Source: Candidatus Staskawiczbacteria bacterium
GTDB taxonomy: Bacteria; Patescibacteriota; Minisyncoccia; Minisyncoccales; Staskawiczbacteraceae
DNA length: 45,270 nt
Assembly (NCBI GenBank): GCA_903845295.1
Contig: CAIMWV010000001.1
Coordinates: forward strand, 1-45,270
Direction: 5' to 3'
Below the pieces are notes generated by a model. That model ran no database searches, had not been told where the DNA came from, and saw only the letters and a list, made by a program, of their open reading frames with translations. Below, piece by piece: positions 1 through 6,833 of this stretch. Positions within the stretch are counted from its first letter, which is position 1. Each line of letters opens with the position of its first letter. The translations under genes were made by a program, and so were the position numbers.

Positions 1-97
1 CGGATTGGAAGCGACAATCGTAACAAATGCAAAAAGCAAAGTAGAGGGGCTGGAATTATATAAATTATTAGGATTTCCTATAAAGGAAAGCAAATAA
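1..97 (+). CDS. rplE: 50S ribosomal protein L5 (uL5), C-terminal fragment
   Basis: The window opens inside frame 2. Its last 31 residues end in LLGFPIKESK, preceded by GLEATIVTNAK, which matches the C-terminus of ribosomal protein uL5. This protein binds 5S rRNA and contacts P-site tRNA in the central protuberance. Only the 3' end is present; the start lies upstream of the window. Position directly before rpsZ is the normal spc-operon order. The stop is followed two bases later by a strong hairpin. The call rests on a short motif plus synteny. Confidence 0.85.
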   Translation, partial: GLEATIVTNAKSKVEGLELYKLLGFPIKESK

Positions 98-99
98 AT

Positions 100-130
100 A
101 TTATAGAAATGGCTCCGCCATTTCTATAAT
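100..130 (+). repeat. Perfect 14-bp hairpin between rplE and rpsZ
   Basis: The arms attatagaaatggc (100-113) and gccatttctataat (117-130) are perfectly complementary around the 3-nt loop tcc. No T-tract follows, so it is more likely an RNA-processing or pausing hairpin than an intrinsic terminator. It belongs to the dense set of intergenic palindromes in this ribosomal operon. Confidence 0.8.
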
Positions 131-189
131 TAATCGCTCGGTCGGAGTATGAAAATAAATTTTCACATTCCTCCCTTACTCATAATTAT
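126..189 (+). promoter_or_regulatory. Palindromic element closing on the rpsZ start codon
   Basis: The outer arms ataatta (126-132) and taattat (183-189) pair. The second arm includes the AT of the rpsZ ATG at 188. The interior carries tcgctcggtcgga and gaaaataaattttc, and this core recurs almost unchanged upstream of holB (25386-25414). No Shine-Dalgarno sequence is present, so the structure could control access to the start codon. That role is inference. Confidence 0.6.
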
Positions 190-373
190 GGCAAAAGTAT
201 CACAAGAAGCAAAAGCAAAAAAGAAACCGAAATTTTCCAGCAGAAAGATCAGACGCTGTTTTCGATGCGGCAGAAGGCACGGTTTCATGAGGGCGTTCGG
301 CCTTTGCAGGATATGTTTCAGGGAATTGGCGAATAAAGGAGAAATTCCGGGAATTAAAAAATCAAGTTGGTAA
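188..373 (+). CDS. rpsZ: 30S ribosomal protein S14 type Z (uS14)
   Basis: This 61-residue protein has the length of zinc-type S14 and carries two CxxC pairs (RCFRCGRR and LCRICFREL) that form the zinc knuckle. It assembles into the head of the 30S subunit. I chose the ATG at 188 because it gives MAKVSQEAK, the usual family start. The longer track ORF from 149 translates the upstream palindrome (MKINFHIPP), which has no family support. It lies between rplE and rpsH as in the standard spc operon. No Shine-Dalgarno sequence is visible. Confidence 0.95.
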   Translation: MAKVSQEAKAKKKPKFSSRKIRRCFRCGRRHGFMRAFGLCRICFRELANKGEIPGIKKSSW

Positions 374-392
374 ACATAAAAATTTCAAAACT

Positions 393-782
393 ATGACTGA
401 TCCCATAACAGACATATTAAACCAGATAAAAAATGCGCAAGCTGTCGGTAAGACAGAGGTTTTGGTTCCTTCCTCAAAAATAAAAAACGAAATTGCAATG
501 ATTTTATCCAAAGAAAATTTTATCGGAGAAGTCAAAAAGGCCACGAAGGAGAAGATCAAAGCTTTAAAAATTTCCTTGAAATATGATAATGGGGTTCCGG
601 CAATAGCAGGATTTAAAAGAATTTCGAAGCCCGGGCAAAGAATCTACAACGGAGTTTCTGAAATAAAAAGAGTGCGTGGAGGATATGGAATATCAATAAT
701 TTCGACATCAAAAGGTCTTATGACGAATACAGAAGCAAGAAAAGCAAAGTTGGGCGGAGAAGTAATCTGCCAAATTTGGTAA
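393..782 (+). CDS. rpsH: 30S ribosomal protein S8 (uS8)
   Basis: At 129 aa the protein is the usual S8 length. The N-terminus MTDPITDILNQIKNA and the C-terminal GGYGISIISTSKGLMTNTEARK block are diagnostic of uS8, which binds the central domain of 16S rRNA and organises 30S platform assembly. In other bacteria S8 is also the translational repressor of the spc operon; whether that holds here cannot be seen. The start is a plain ATG 19 nt after rpsZ, with no evident Shine-Dalgarno sequence. Confidence 0.96.
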   Translation: MTDPITDILNQIKNAQAVGKTEVLVPSSKIKNEIAMILSKENFIGEVKKATKEKIKALKISLKYDNGVPAIAGFKRISKPGQRIYNGVSEIKRVRGGYGISIISTSKGLMTNTEARKAKLGGEVICQIW

Positions 783-850
783 CCCTTCGGCAGGCTCAGG
801 GTTATCCTGAGGACATTCGGCTGAGCTCAGTCGAAGCCCGGAGTCGAAGG
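783..850 (+). repeat. GC-rich palindromic intergenic element before rplF
   Basis: Outer arms ccttcg (784-789) and cgaagg (845-850) enclose the hairpin ctcagg/cctgag (795-811) and the palindrome ctgagctcag (821-830). The CCTTCG and GGCTCAGG words are shared with the elements before rplR, secY and rpsK. It therefore belongs to the same dispersed palindrome family, but it ends 19 nt before the ATG. Confidence 0.65.
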
Positions 851-869
851 ATAATTAATATATAAAATT

Positions 870-1418
870 ATGTCAAGAATAGGCAAAAAACCAATAGAAA
901 TCCCACAGGGGGTGAAAACGGAAATCACAGAAAAAGAAATAAAGGTTTCCGGCCCCAAAGGAGAATTAAAGCAGACTATACACCATGAAATCAAAGTTGA
1001 ATTAAAAGACGGCAAGATTTTAGTTTCTCCAAAAACAGAGCTTTCAAAGAAAGGCAGGGGATTGTGGGGCTTATACAGGGCTTTAATATCAAATATGGTT
1101 ACGGGCGTTTCCAAGGGTTTTGAAAAAAAATTAGAAATTGAGGGAGTCGGATTTAAGGCAAACGTTGAAGGGGATAATCTGGTTTTGAACCTAGGATTTA
1201 CAAATCCTGTTAAAATAAAAAAAATACCCGGAGTTGATTTTAAAGTGGAAAAAAATGTTATTATAGTTTCCGGTTCGGATAAGGAAAGGATCGGATATAT
1301 TGCGGCACTGATCAGGAAACAGAAAAAAGCAGAGCCGTATAAAGGCAAAGGAATCAGATATCAGGGAGAAAAAGTCAGGAGAAAAGAAGGTAAAAAAGTA
1401 GTAGCATCTAGCAAGTAA
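870..1418 (+). CDS. rplF: 50S ribosomal protein L6 (uL6)
   Basis: This 182-aa protein starts MSRIGKKPIEIPQGVK and contains two L6 repeats. The C-terminal KGKGIRYQGEKVRRKEGKK block is the conserved uL6 signature at the sarcin-ricin loop and factor-binding site. Length and order (rpsH-rplF-rplR) are standard. The C-terminus ends in a short basic tail (VVASSK). The upstream spacer is occupied by a palindromic element, and no Shine-Dalgarno sequence is visible before the ATG. Confidence 0.96.
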   Translation: MSRIGKKPIEIPQGVKTEITEKEIKVSGPKGELKQTIHHEIKVELKDGKILVSPKTELSKKGRGLWGLYRALISNMVTGVSKGFEKKLEIEGVGFKANVEGDNLVLNLGFTNPVKIKKIPGVDFKVEKNVIIVSGSDKERIGYIAALIRKQKKAEPYKGKGIRYQGEKVRRKEGKKVVASSK

Positions 1419-1430
1419 AAGCAAGGCATA

Positions 1431-1478
1431 CCCTTCGCCTGCGGGCTCAGGGTGATTTCCTCGCTTCGCTCGAAAATC
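1431..1478 (+). promoter_or_regulatory. Start-codon palindrome of rplR (copy 1 of shared element)
   Basis: Reading cccttcgcctgcgggctcag and then gatttcctcgcttcgctcgaaaatc, this element is a double hairpin whose second arm (aaatc, 1474-1478) ends directly at the rplR ATG (1479). The same two-part element precedes secY and rpsK with only small changes in loop length. No Shine-Dalgarno sequence exists between the hairpin and the ATG. Confidence 0.7.
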
Positions 1479-1829
1479 ATGTCAGTAAAAAAAGACAAAA
1501 GAATAAGAAGGCATAAGAAAATAAGGATAAATATGCATGGCACCAAAGACAGGCCGAGGCTTTTTGTTTTCAGGTCAAACCAGCATATCTACGCCCAATT
1601 GGTTGACGATGACAAGGCAAAAGTTTTGCTTTCTGCATCAGATAAGGACTTAAAGCTGAAAAAGGGAGAAAAGAAATCTGATGCTGCAAAAGAGCTCGGT
1701 AAATTAATGGCCAAAAAAGCTATAGAAAATAAAATTGAAAAAGTTGTTTTTGACAGAGGAGGAATTGTTTTTCATGGCAGGATAAAGGCATTGGCCGACG
1801 GAGCAAGGGAAGGAGGGTTGCAATTCTAA
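1479..1829 (+). CDS. rplR: 50S ribosomal protein L18 (uL18)
   Basis: From ATG 1479 the protein is 116 aa, the usual uL18 length. It contains RPRLFVFRSNQHIYAQL and the C-terminal VVFDRGGIVFHGRIKALADGAR, both diagnostic of L18, which binds 5S rRNA with uL5. The track starts at GTG 1452, but that adds nine residues encoded by the upstream palindrome, so I reject it. Neighbours and order are standard for the spc operon. The start codon abuts the 3' arm of a hairpin. Confidence 0.95.
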   Translation: MSVKKDKRIRRHKKIRINMHGTKDRPRLFVFRSNQHIYAQLVDDDKAKVLLSASDKDLKLKKGEKKSDAAKELGKLMAKKAIENKIEKVVFDRGGIVFHGRIKALADGAREGGLQF

Positions 1830-1897
1830 TTTAAAAGTTAATATTAGAACCGCTTATTACATAGCTGTAATTCTGCGGAATTAAATAAAATTTTCAC

Positions 1898-2515
1898 ATG
1901 GCAGAAGAAATAAAAAAAGAAGCGCCCACGGGGGACAAAAAAGCAAATGACGGCTTTGTGCCGATTCCTACTGGCAGCGACCAGCCGGCTCCACAGAGAG
2001 CAGGGGGACAAAGAAATGATGGCTTCAGGCAGAGAAGGCCCGGTTTTGGCAGGGCCGGATTTGGCAGAGACAGGCAAAAAGACGAGTTCCAGACAAAACT
2101 TTTGGATTTAGCCAGAGTTACCAGAGTAACTGGCGGAGGCAAAAGAATGAGTTTTCGCGCAGTTGTTGTTGCCGGAGACAAAAAGGGCAAAGTTGGCATT
2201 GGCATAGACAAAGGAAAAGATGTTTCTCAAGCTATTGAAAAGGCTACCAGGCGCGCCAAAAAGGAGCTAGTCAGCGTTATTATTATAGATGGAACCATTC
2301 CTCATGAAGTTGAGGCAAAATACGGACCAGCGGTAATTTTATTAAAACCACAGAAAAAAGGAAGGGGATTGGTGGCTGGAGGTGCCGTCAGAACTATCTG
2401 CGATTTGGCCGGAATTAAAAATATTTCTTCAAAAATTCTTTCCGGTTCAAAAAATAAATTGAACAATGCAAGAGCCACAATGGAGGCGCTGAAAAAGTTA
2501 AAATCAAAAACATAA
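1898..2515 (+). CDS. rpsE: 30S ribosomal protein S5 (uS5) with N-terminal Gly/Arg-rich extension
   Basis: The 205-aa protein has the S5 double-stranded-RNA-binding fold from about residue 63 (FQTKLLDLARVTRVTGGGKR) and the C-terminal KSRT-like segment LAGIKNISSKILSGS. uS5 sits at the mRNA entry site and affects decoding fidelity. Residues 1-60 form a low-complexity extension rich in Gly, Arg, Gln and Pro (RQRRPGFGRAGFGRDRQK), longer than in model bacteria. A nested hairpin (ccgc/gcgg around attaca/tgtaat) lies just upstream. rpmD, normally next, is absent. Confidence 0.95.
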   Translation: MAEEIKKEAPTGDKKANDGFVPIPTGSDQPAPQRAGGQRNDGFRQRRPGFGRAGFGRDRQKDEFQTKLLDLARVTRVTGGGKRMSFRAVVVAGDKKGKVGIGIDKGKDVSQAIEKATRRAKKELVSVIIIDGTIPHEVEAKYGPAVILLKPQKKGRGLVAGGAVRTICDLAGIKNISSKILSGSKNKLNNARATMEALKKLKSKT

Positions 2516-2517
2516 TT

Positions 2518-2949
2518 ATGCAACTTCACGAATTAAAACCAAAACATAAAAATAGGGCTAAAAAAAGAGTAGGCAGGGGAGGAGCACATGGAACTTATTC
2601 GGGCCATGGAATGAAGGGTCAAAAGTCAAGAGCCGGCAGAAAAATGGAACCTATTATCAGATCATTAATTAAAAGATATCCTAAATTGAAAGGATACAGA
2701 AGTTTTGCCATAGACAATTATTTTGCAGTGGTTAATCTTGAGGTTTTAGAAAAAACTTCAAAAGACGGCGAAACTATAAATCCGGAAAATTTGATTAAAA
2801 AGGGGCTTATTAGTAAAATGAAAGGAAGAACGCCAAAAGTTAAAATTTTAGGTACAGGCAAACTTACAAAAAAATTAGTTGTAGAAAATTGCAAAACATC
2901 GAAAACAGCGAAGGAAGCCGTAGAGAAAGCGGGAGGTTCAATTAAATAA
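2518..2949 (+). CDS. rplO: 50S ribosomal protein L15 (uL15)
   Basis: The 143-aa protein begins MQLHELKPKHKNRAKKRVGRGG and has the Gly/Arg-rich N-terminal tail GAHGTYSGHGMKGQKSRAG typical of uL15, a late-assembling 50S protein. It starts two bases after the rpsE stop, which implies translational coupling. The rpmD gene normally found between rpsE and rplO is missing; this matches the known general loss of uL30 in CPR bacteria. Confidence 0.95.
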   Translation: MQLHELKPKHKNRAKKRVGRGGAHGTYSGHGMKGQKSRAGRKMEPIIRSLIKRYPKLKGYRSFAIDNYFAVVNLEVLEKTSKDGETINPENLIKKGLISKMKGRTPKVKILGTGKLTKKLVVENCKTSKTAKEAVEKAGGSIK

Positions 2950-2963
2950 CAAAGCAAGGTATA

Positions 2964-3005
2964 CCCTTCGCCCTGCGGGGCTCAGGGTGATTTGCTTCGC
3001 AAATC
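2964..3005 (+). promoter_or_regulatory. Start-codon palindrome of secY (copy 2 of shared element)
   Basis: cccttcgccctgcggggctc is followed by gatttgc-ttc-gcaaatc, a perfect 7-bp hairpin (2989-3005) that ends one base before the secY ATG at 3006. It is the shortest copy of the element also found before rplR and rpsK. There is no room for a Shine-Dalgarno sequence outside the hairpin. Confidence 0.75.
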
Positions 3006-4283
3006 ATGTGGTACGAAAAAATAATTTTTCTTTTTAAGAACAAAGAATTAAGAGCCAAATTTTTATTTGTAATTTTTCTTTTTGTTGTTTTTCGGTTGGC
3101 GGCGAATATTCCAATACCGGGAATCGGCGCCGAAAATTTAAGAAAATTCTTTGACCAAAATCAGGTTTTTGGCCTTTTAAATTTGTTTACAGGCGGCGCC
3201 CTGAGTAATTTTTCAATTGTTTTGCTTGGGTTAGGCCCTTATATTACAGCTACGATCATTTTGCAGCTTTTAACAATGATTTTTCCGGGTCTGGAAAAGC
3301 TTTATAAGGAAGAAGGAGAAGCCGGCAGGCAAAAATTCAACCAATATTCAAGATTGCTTACAATTCCACTGGCTGCATTTGAAGGATATGGAATGCTTAT
3401 AGTTTTTGCGAAAGAGGGCATTATTTCCGGGCTTTCATTACCGGTTATGATCTCAGCTATTTTAACAATCACGGCCGGAGCAATGTTTTTAATGTGGATT
3501 GGTGAAATAATTTCTGAACAGGGAATGGGCAACGGTATTTCTTTATTGATTTTTGCCGGTATAGTTGCAAGAGTTCCAATTAATATTTTTCAGACATTTT
3601 CGACTTATAATCCCGCTCAGATTCCTTCTTATGTCGCATTTTTTGTACTTTCTATAGTTATAGTTGCCGGAGTTGTTTTGATTACCGAAGCTCGCAGAAA
3701 TATTCCGGTTTCCTACGCAAAGAGAGTCAGAGGCATGAAGATGTATGGAGGAACTTCAACTTATTTGCCGTTAAGCGTTAATCCGGCCGGAGTTATACCA
3801 ATTATCTTTGCCTTGTCTATACTTTTGTTCCCGGGAATGATAGCCAGCTATTTTGGCACATATTCAGGGATGGTTGGCAGCGTAGCCACAAACATCGGCG
3901 TATTTTTTAACAATGTTTGGATACACGGAGTTCTATATTTCTTATTAGTTATTCTTTTCACATATTTTTATACCGCAGTAACTTTTGATCCGAATACAAT
4001 CGCTGAAAACCTGCAGAAAATGGGCGGGTTTGTGCCGGGAGTAAGGCCGGGACAATCAACTGCTATTTTCGTAAAACACATTTTAAACAGAGTGTTGTTT
4101 ACAGGCGCAATATTTTTAGGATTAATAGCAATATTGCCGTCAATTGTTGCAGGCCTTACGGGCGTGACCGGATTTACATTTTTGGTTGGAGGAACCTCGC
4201 TTTTGATCGTTGTGAGCGTTGTTTTAGACACAGTAAGGCAAATTAATGCGCAATTGCAAATGCGCGAATACGAGACATTCTAA
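3006..4283 (+). CDS. secY: Protein translocase subunit SecY
   Basis: The 425-aa polytopic protein has about ten hydrophobic segments. The opening ANIPIPGIGAENLR, the loop RNIPVSYAKRVRGMKMYGG and the C-terminal QLQMREYETF are SecY hallmarks. It forms the SecYEG channel for protein export and membrane insertion. It follows rplO as in most spc operons and is separated from adk by only three bases. The start codon is buried against a hairpin, a possible control point for this translocon subunit. Confidence 0.97.
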   Translation: MWYEKIIFLFKNKELRAKFLFVIFLFVVFRLAANIPIPGIGAENLRKFFDQNQVFGLLNLFTGGALSNFSIVLLGLGPYITATIILQLLTMIFPGLEKLYKEEGEAGRQKFNQYSRLLTIPLAAFEGYGMLIVFAKEGIISGLSLPVMISAILTITAGAMFLMWIGEIISEQGMGNGISLLIFAGIVARVPINIFQTFSTYNPAQIPSYVAFFVLSIVIVAGVVLITEARRNIPVSYAKRVRGMKMYGGTSTYLPLSVNPAGVIPIIFALSILLFPGMIASYFGTYSGMVGSVATNIGVFFNNVWIHGVLYFLLVILFTYFYTAVTFDPNTIAENLQKMGGFVPGVRPGQSTAIFVKHILNRVLFTGAIFLGLIAILPSIVAGLTGVTGFTFLVGGTSLLIVVSVVLDTVRQINAQLQMREYETF

Positions 4284-4286
4284 TCT

Positions 4287-4979
4287 ATGCCTAAACAAGC
4301 TATAATGCTATTTGGCCCTCCCGGAGCCGGCAAAGGAACCCAGGCAGAACTTTTATCTGATAAAACCGGATATTATCATTTCGAGTCCAGCAAAGTTATA
4401 GAAGCTTGTTTCAATAAGGAAAGTCCGGAAAAAGTTTTTAAGATAGAAGGCAAAAGCTATAAAGTTAAAGACGAAAAAAAACTATGGAACACAGGAGAAC
4501 TTAACAGCCCGCCTTTTGTTGTTTTTCTGATGGAAGAAAAAATAAAGGAATTGGCCGAAGAAGGAAAATCTATTATCTTTTCTGGCTCTCCGAGAACTGT
4601 TTATGAAGCAGAAAAAGAAATACCTATTTTGAAAAAGCTTTATGGCATAAAGAATATCAGATTTATATTACTTGAGATAAAAGCCGAAACTACAATTTTC
4701 AGGAATTCTCACAGAAGAATTTGTGAATTAATCCGCCATTCAATTTTATTCAGTCCTGAAACAGAAAAACTGACAAAATGTCCCCTGGACGGCTCAGATT
4801 TAGTCAGAAGAAAAGGTTTAGATGACCCCGAATCAATTAAAAGAAGATTGGAAGTTTTTAAAGAGCAAACTTTTCCAGTAATAGAGATTATACAAAAATA
4901 CGGCGTGCATCTGCATAAAGTGAACGGGGAACAAACTGTGGCAGATGTCCATAAAAACGTTTTGAATTCTATAAAATGA
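4287..4979 (+). CDS. adk: Adenylate kinase family protein, divergent
   Basis: The P-loop GPPGAGKGTQ spans residues 10-19, and a LID-like region contains HRRICELIRH and CPLDGSDLVRRKGLDDPE. The usual four-Cys zinc LID is not complete; only scattered Cys remain. At 230 aa it is slightly longer than typical Adk (about 215). It should interconvert AMP, ATP and ADP in the cytosol. Position between secY and map is the classic adk locus, which supports the name despite sequence divergence. Its TGA stop overlaps the map ATG (ATGA). Confidence 0.85.
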   Translation: MPKQAIMLFGPPGAGKGTQAELLSDKTGYYHFESSKVIEACFNKESPEKVFKIEGKSYKVKDEKKLWNTGELNSPPFVVFLMEEKIKELAEEGKSIIFSGSPRTVYEAEKEIPILKKLYGIKNIRFILLEIKAETTIFRNSHRRICELIRHSILFSPETEKLTKCPLDGSDLVRRKGLDDPESIKRRLEVFKEQTFPVIEIIQKYGVHLHKVNGEQTVADVHKNVLNSIK

Positions 4980-5725
4980 CAATAATCAAATCAGAAAAAG
5001 AAATTCAAATAATAAAAGAAGGCGGAAAAATTTTAGCCACCGTTGTAAAGGAATTAGAGAAAATGGCTAAACCCGGAATTACAACTTTAGAATTAGACAG
5101 AGCCGCAGAGGCTCTTATTTTGTCTTTTGGGGGCAAACCGGCTTTCAAAGGTTATGACGGCTTTCCTTATTCTCTCTGCGCCTCGGTAAATGAAAATATT
5201 GTGCATGGGTTTCCTTCAGATTATGTTTTGAAAAATGGCGATATATTAAAATTAGACCTTGGAGTCTTATATAATGGTTACAATACAGATATGGCAATAA
5301 CAGTTGCTGTCGGAGAAGTTTCCTTTGAGGCAAAACGACTGATGAATGTTACAAAAAAATCTTTAAGGTTAGGAATTAAAAAAGCAAAAATTGGAAATAC
5401 AATTGGAGATATTGGAAACACCGTCGGCAGATTTATTGAAGACCAGGGATTTGGAGTTGTAAGGGACTTGTGCGGCCACGGAATCGGAAAAAACGTCCAC
5501 GAAGACCCGAAAATCCCAAACTTCGGGAAAAGGGGGACAGGAGAAAAACTGGCTGAAGGAATGGTAATTTGCATTGAACCGATGGTAACAATGGGCGACT
5601 GGCAGATAAAAAGATCCAAAGACGGTTATGGTTACCAGACAAAAGACGACTCTCTTTCAGCTCATTTTGAACACACGCTTGCTATTACCAAAAACGGGCC
5701 GGTTGTATTGACAGAAATAGATTAA
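4976..5725 (+). CDS. map: Methionine aminopeptidase, type I
   Basis: The 249-aa protein shows the metal-binding pattern of the pita-bread fold: LDLGVLYNGYNTDMA (two Asp), CGHGIG (His), CIEPM (Glu) and FEHTLAI (Glu), with substrate-binding His in ENIVHGFP. It removes the initiator Met from nascent proteins. It overlaps adk by four bases (ATGA), so it is likely translationally coupled. The 3' end contains a TTGACA box that starts the promoter of the next, GC-rich gene. Confidence 0.96.
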   Translation: MTIIKSEKEIQIIKEGGKILATVVKELEKMAKPGITTLELDRAAEALILSFGGKPAFKGYDGFPYSLCASVNENIVHGFPSDYVLKNGDILKLDLGVLYNGYNTDMAITVAVGEVSFEAKRLMNVTKKSLRLGIKKAKIGNTIGDIGNTVGRFIEDQGFGVVRDLCGHGIGKNVHEDPKIPNFGKRGTGEKLAEGMVICIEPMVTMGDWQIKRSKDGYGYQTKDDSLSAHFEHTLAITKNGPVVLTEID

Positions 5726-5736
5726 TATGATACAAT
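5708..5736 (+). promoter_or_regulatory. Near-consensus sigma70-type promoter for orphan gene A
   Basis: TTGACA (5708-5713) and TACAAT (5731-5736) are separated by exactly 17 nt. The -35 box lies inside the last codons of map. The predicted start near 5743 gives a leader of about 125 nt for gene A. Confidence 0.75.
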
Positions 5737-5750
5737 ATAAATATAAATTC

Positions 5751-5851
5751 GGACTTTGAAAACTTATTTTTGTCCCCGCTAAAGAGCATTTATATGTTTT
5801 TTCGCGGGGACAAAATCTTTTTTCGACGCGTGGGCGAAAAAAGATAAGTCC
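5751..5851 (+). promoter_or_regulatory. Structured leader of orphan gene A (attenuator-like)
   Basis: Arms ggactt (5751-5756) and aagtcc (5846-5851) close a domain holding two hairpins. Hairpin 1 is ttttgtccccgc/gcggggacaaaa (5768-5779/5804-5815), followed by TCTTTTTT like an intrinsic terminator. Hairpin 2 is atcttttttcg/cgaaaaaagat (5815-5825/5835-5845) and captures the same U-tract. This competition resembles a terminator with a built-in switch. No known riboswitch class is recognised, and the ligand or trigger is unknown. Confidence 0.6.
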
Positions 5852-5868
5852 TAGGAAGGGAGCTAAAG

Positions 5869-6105
5869 ATGGCGATATCCGTTTTGAATACGACCGTTCC
5901 CGGGTCTCAACATGAGGCCTGCGAGGGCTGTGGCAGTTCGTCAGTCAGCATCCAGTTAACCGATGAAGCTAACGCGGCTTGGTTCTGCGGAACCTGCGCG
6001 GGAGACTCGGAGAAGGTTGGGGTCGCATTTGCGAAGATGCGAAGGGTGTTGACGGCCCGCACGGAGGGAAGGAAACTCCACCTGGGACTGGCTTGCTCCA
6101 ACTAG
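5869..6105 (+). CDS. Orphan gene A: small zinc-ribbon-like protein, GC-rich
   Basis: I do not recognise a family. The 78-aa protein has two CxxC pairs (C18-x2-C21 and C40-x2-C43), a spacing consistent with a single zinc ribbon. A basic helix-like stretch follows (FAKMRRVLTARTEGRK). Zinc binding is inference. The ATG at 5869 is preceded by an aaggga ribosome binding site, unusual among its native neighbours. Codon use is GC-rich, unlike map and tpiA. It is a single-gene unit with its own promoter, structured leader and terminator, which suggests transfer or a separate history. Confidence 0.7.
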   Translation: MAISVLNTTVPGSQHEACEGCGSSSVSIQLTDEANAAWFCGTCAGDSEKVGVAFAKMRRVLTARTEGRKLHLGLACSN

Positions 6106-6125
6106 GAAGCTAGTATTTTGTTTAT

Positions 6126-6156
6126 GGGCAGCGCGCGTTGTGCTGCCTTTTGTTTT
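6126..6156 (+). terminator. Intrinsic terminator of gene A
   Basis: Stem ggcagc/gctgcc (6127-6132/6142-6147) is followed by ttttgttt. It ends the gene A unit just before the next promoter. Confidence 0.75.
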
Positions 6157-6170
6157 GCAGATTTATATAT

Positions 6171-6199
6171 TTGACAAAGAAATATTTATAAATTAATAT
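6171..6199 (+). promoter_or_regulatory. Near-consensus promoter for orphan gene B
   Basis: TTGACA (6171-6176) and TAATAT (6194-6199) are spaced by 17 nt, directly after the gene A terminator. The leader to the ATG at 6320 is about 115 nt. Confidence 0.75.
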
Positions 6200-6231
6200 T
6201 TAACCATTGTTCTTTAAAATTTTTATATTTG

Positions 6232-6273
6232 ACTCCACATTTTAGGGCGTTTAAGTGTTTTAAAATGTGGAGT
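6232..6273 (+). promoter_or_regulatory. 13-bp leader hairpin of gene B
   Basis: actccacatttta (6232-6244) pairs perfectly with taaaatgtggagt (6261-6273), and taagggttttgttt follows. A strong hairpin between promoter and ribosome binding site is shared by the neighbouring GC-rich units A and C. It could act as a weak attenuator or stability element. Confidence 0.6.
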
Positions 6274-6319
6274 TAAGGGTTTTGTTTCAGTTTGAGCCCG
6301 CAGAAATGGAGGAGGATTT

Positions 6320-6646
6320 ATGGCTTTAATTGTTTTAGAGCGTGATCAGAAATCAGATCATGCCTGCCAGGCTCAGGGCTGTCCTTTTGTGCCATGTAAG
6401 GCGAGTACATTCATCTTGGAAGACACATCAGATCGCATGCTCGGCTTTTGTGCCAATTGTGCTGAGCCATGGGGAGAAGGCAACGGTTTCGGGGATAGGG
6501 TTTATCTGACTTTCAATTTGCCGATTCCTGAACGCCCTAAACCCGAGCCTGCTTCCAAACGGCCGATAAGTAAAGAGGAGCGCGAGTTTCTGGTTGCTAA
6601 GGGTAGCAAACCGAGCCGCCGGCTAGACATCGGCATACCGGCTTGA
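6320..6646 (+). CDS. Orphan gene B: Cys-rich zinc-ribbon-like protein, GC-rich
   Basis: The family is not recognised. The 108-aa protein has Cys at 16, 21, 26, 44 and 47 (HACQAQGCPFVPCK and GFCANCAEPWG), a likely metal site similar in layout to gene A. A Pro-rich linker (PIPERPKPEP) and a basic C-terminal tail (KPSRRLDIGIPA) follow. A ggaggagg ribosome binding site precedes the ATG. Composition is GC-rich. The two adjacent Cys-rich orphans may be distant relatives or work together; sequence alone does not show their role. Confidence 0.65.
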   Translation: MALIVLERDQKSDHACQAQGCPFVPCKASTFILEDTSDRMLGFCANCAEPWGEGNGFGDRVYLTFNLPIPERPKPEPASKRPISKEEREFLVAKGSKPSRRLDIGIPA

Positions 6647-6668
6647 TACATCCCTTTTTTGCCGTAGA

Positions 6669-6707
6669 CCCCGCAGTCGCACCAAGCGATTGCGGGGCTA
6701 TTTTTTA
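6669..6707 (+). terminator. Intrinsic terminator of gene B
   Basis: ccccgcagtcg/cgattgcgggg (6669-6679/6687-6697, one G-U pair) is followed by ctatttttt. The stem is strikingly like the gene C terminator, which shares CCCGCA and CGATTGCGGG. Confidence 0.85.
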
Positions 6708-6732
6708 CAATTTTTTATAGAATACATTAATA

Positions 6733-6761
6733 TTGACAAATTTTTATTTATGTTATACAAT
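6733..6761 (+). promoter_or_regulatory. Near-consensus promoter for orphan gene C
   Basis: TTGACA (6733-6738) and TACAAT (6756-6761) are separated by 17 nt. The leader holds two small hairpins, caaaac/gttttg and ctgcga/tcgcag, before an aaggag ribosome binding site. Confidence 0.75.
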
Positions 6762-6833
6762 ATCAGTATCAAAACACTGTGTTTTGGTCTGCGATTAACT
6801 TCGCAGTTTGTAAACTAAAACAAGGAGATGGCC

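Noticed and set aside
149-187. Upstream start for rpsZ at 149 (and similarly 1452 for rplR, 28095 for proS)
   Set aside because: The extra residues are translations of palindromic elements; the downstream ATG gives family-typical N-termini.
2516-2517. Missing rpmD as an annotation gap
   Set aside because: Only two bases separate rpsE and rplO, so no gene can fit; loss of uL30 is known for CPR bacteria.
5751-5851. Gene A leader as a known riboswitch class
   Set aside because: No motif of TPP, SAM, cobalamin, FMN, purine, PreQ1, glycine or lysine riboswitches was recognised by eye.
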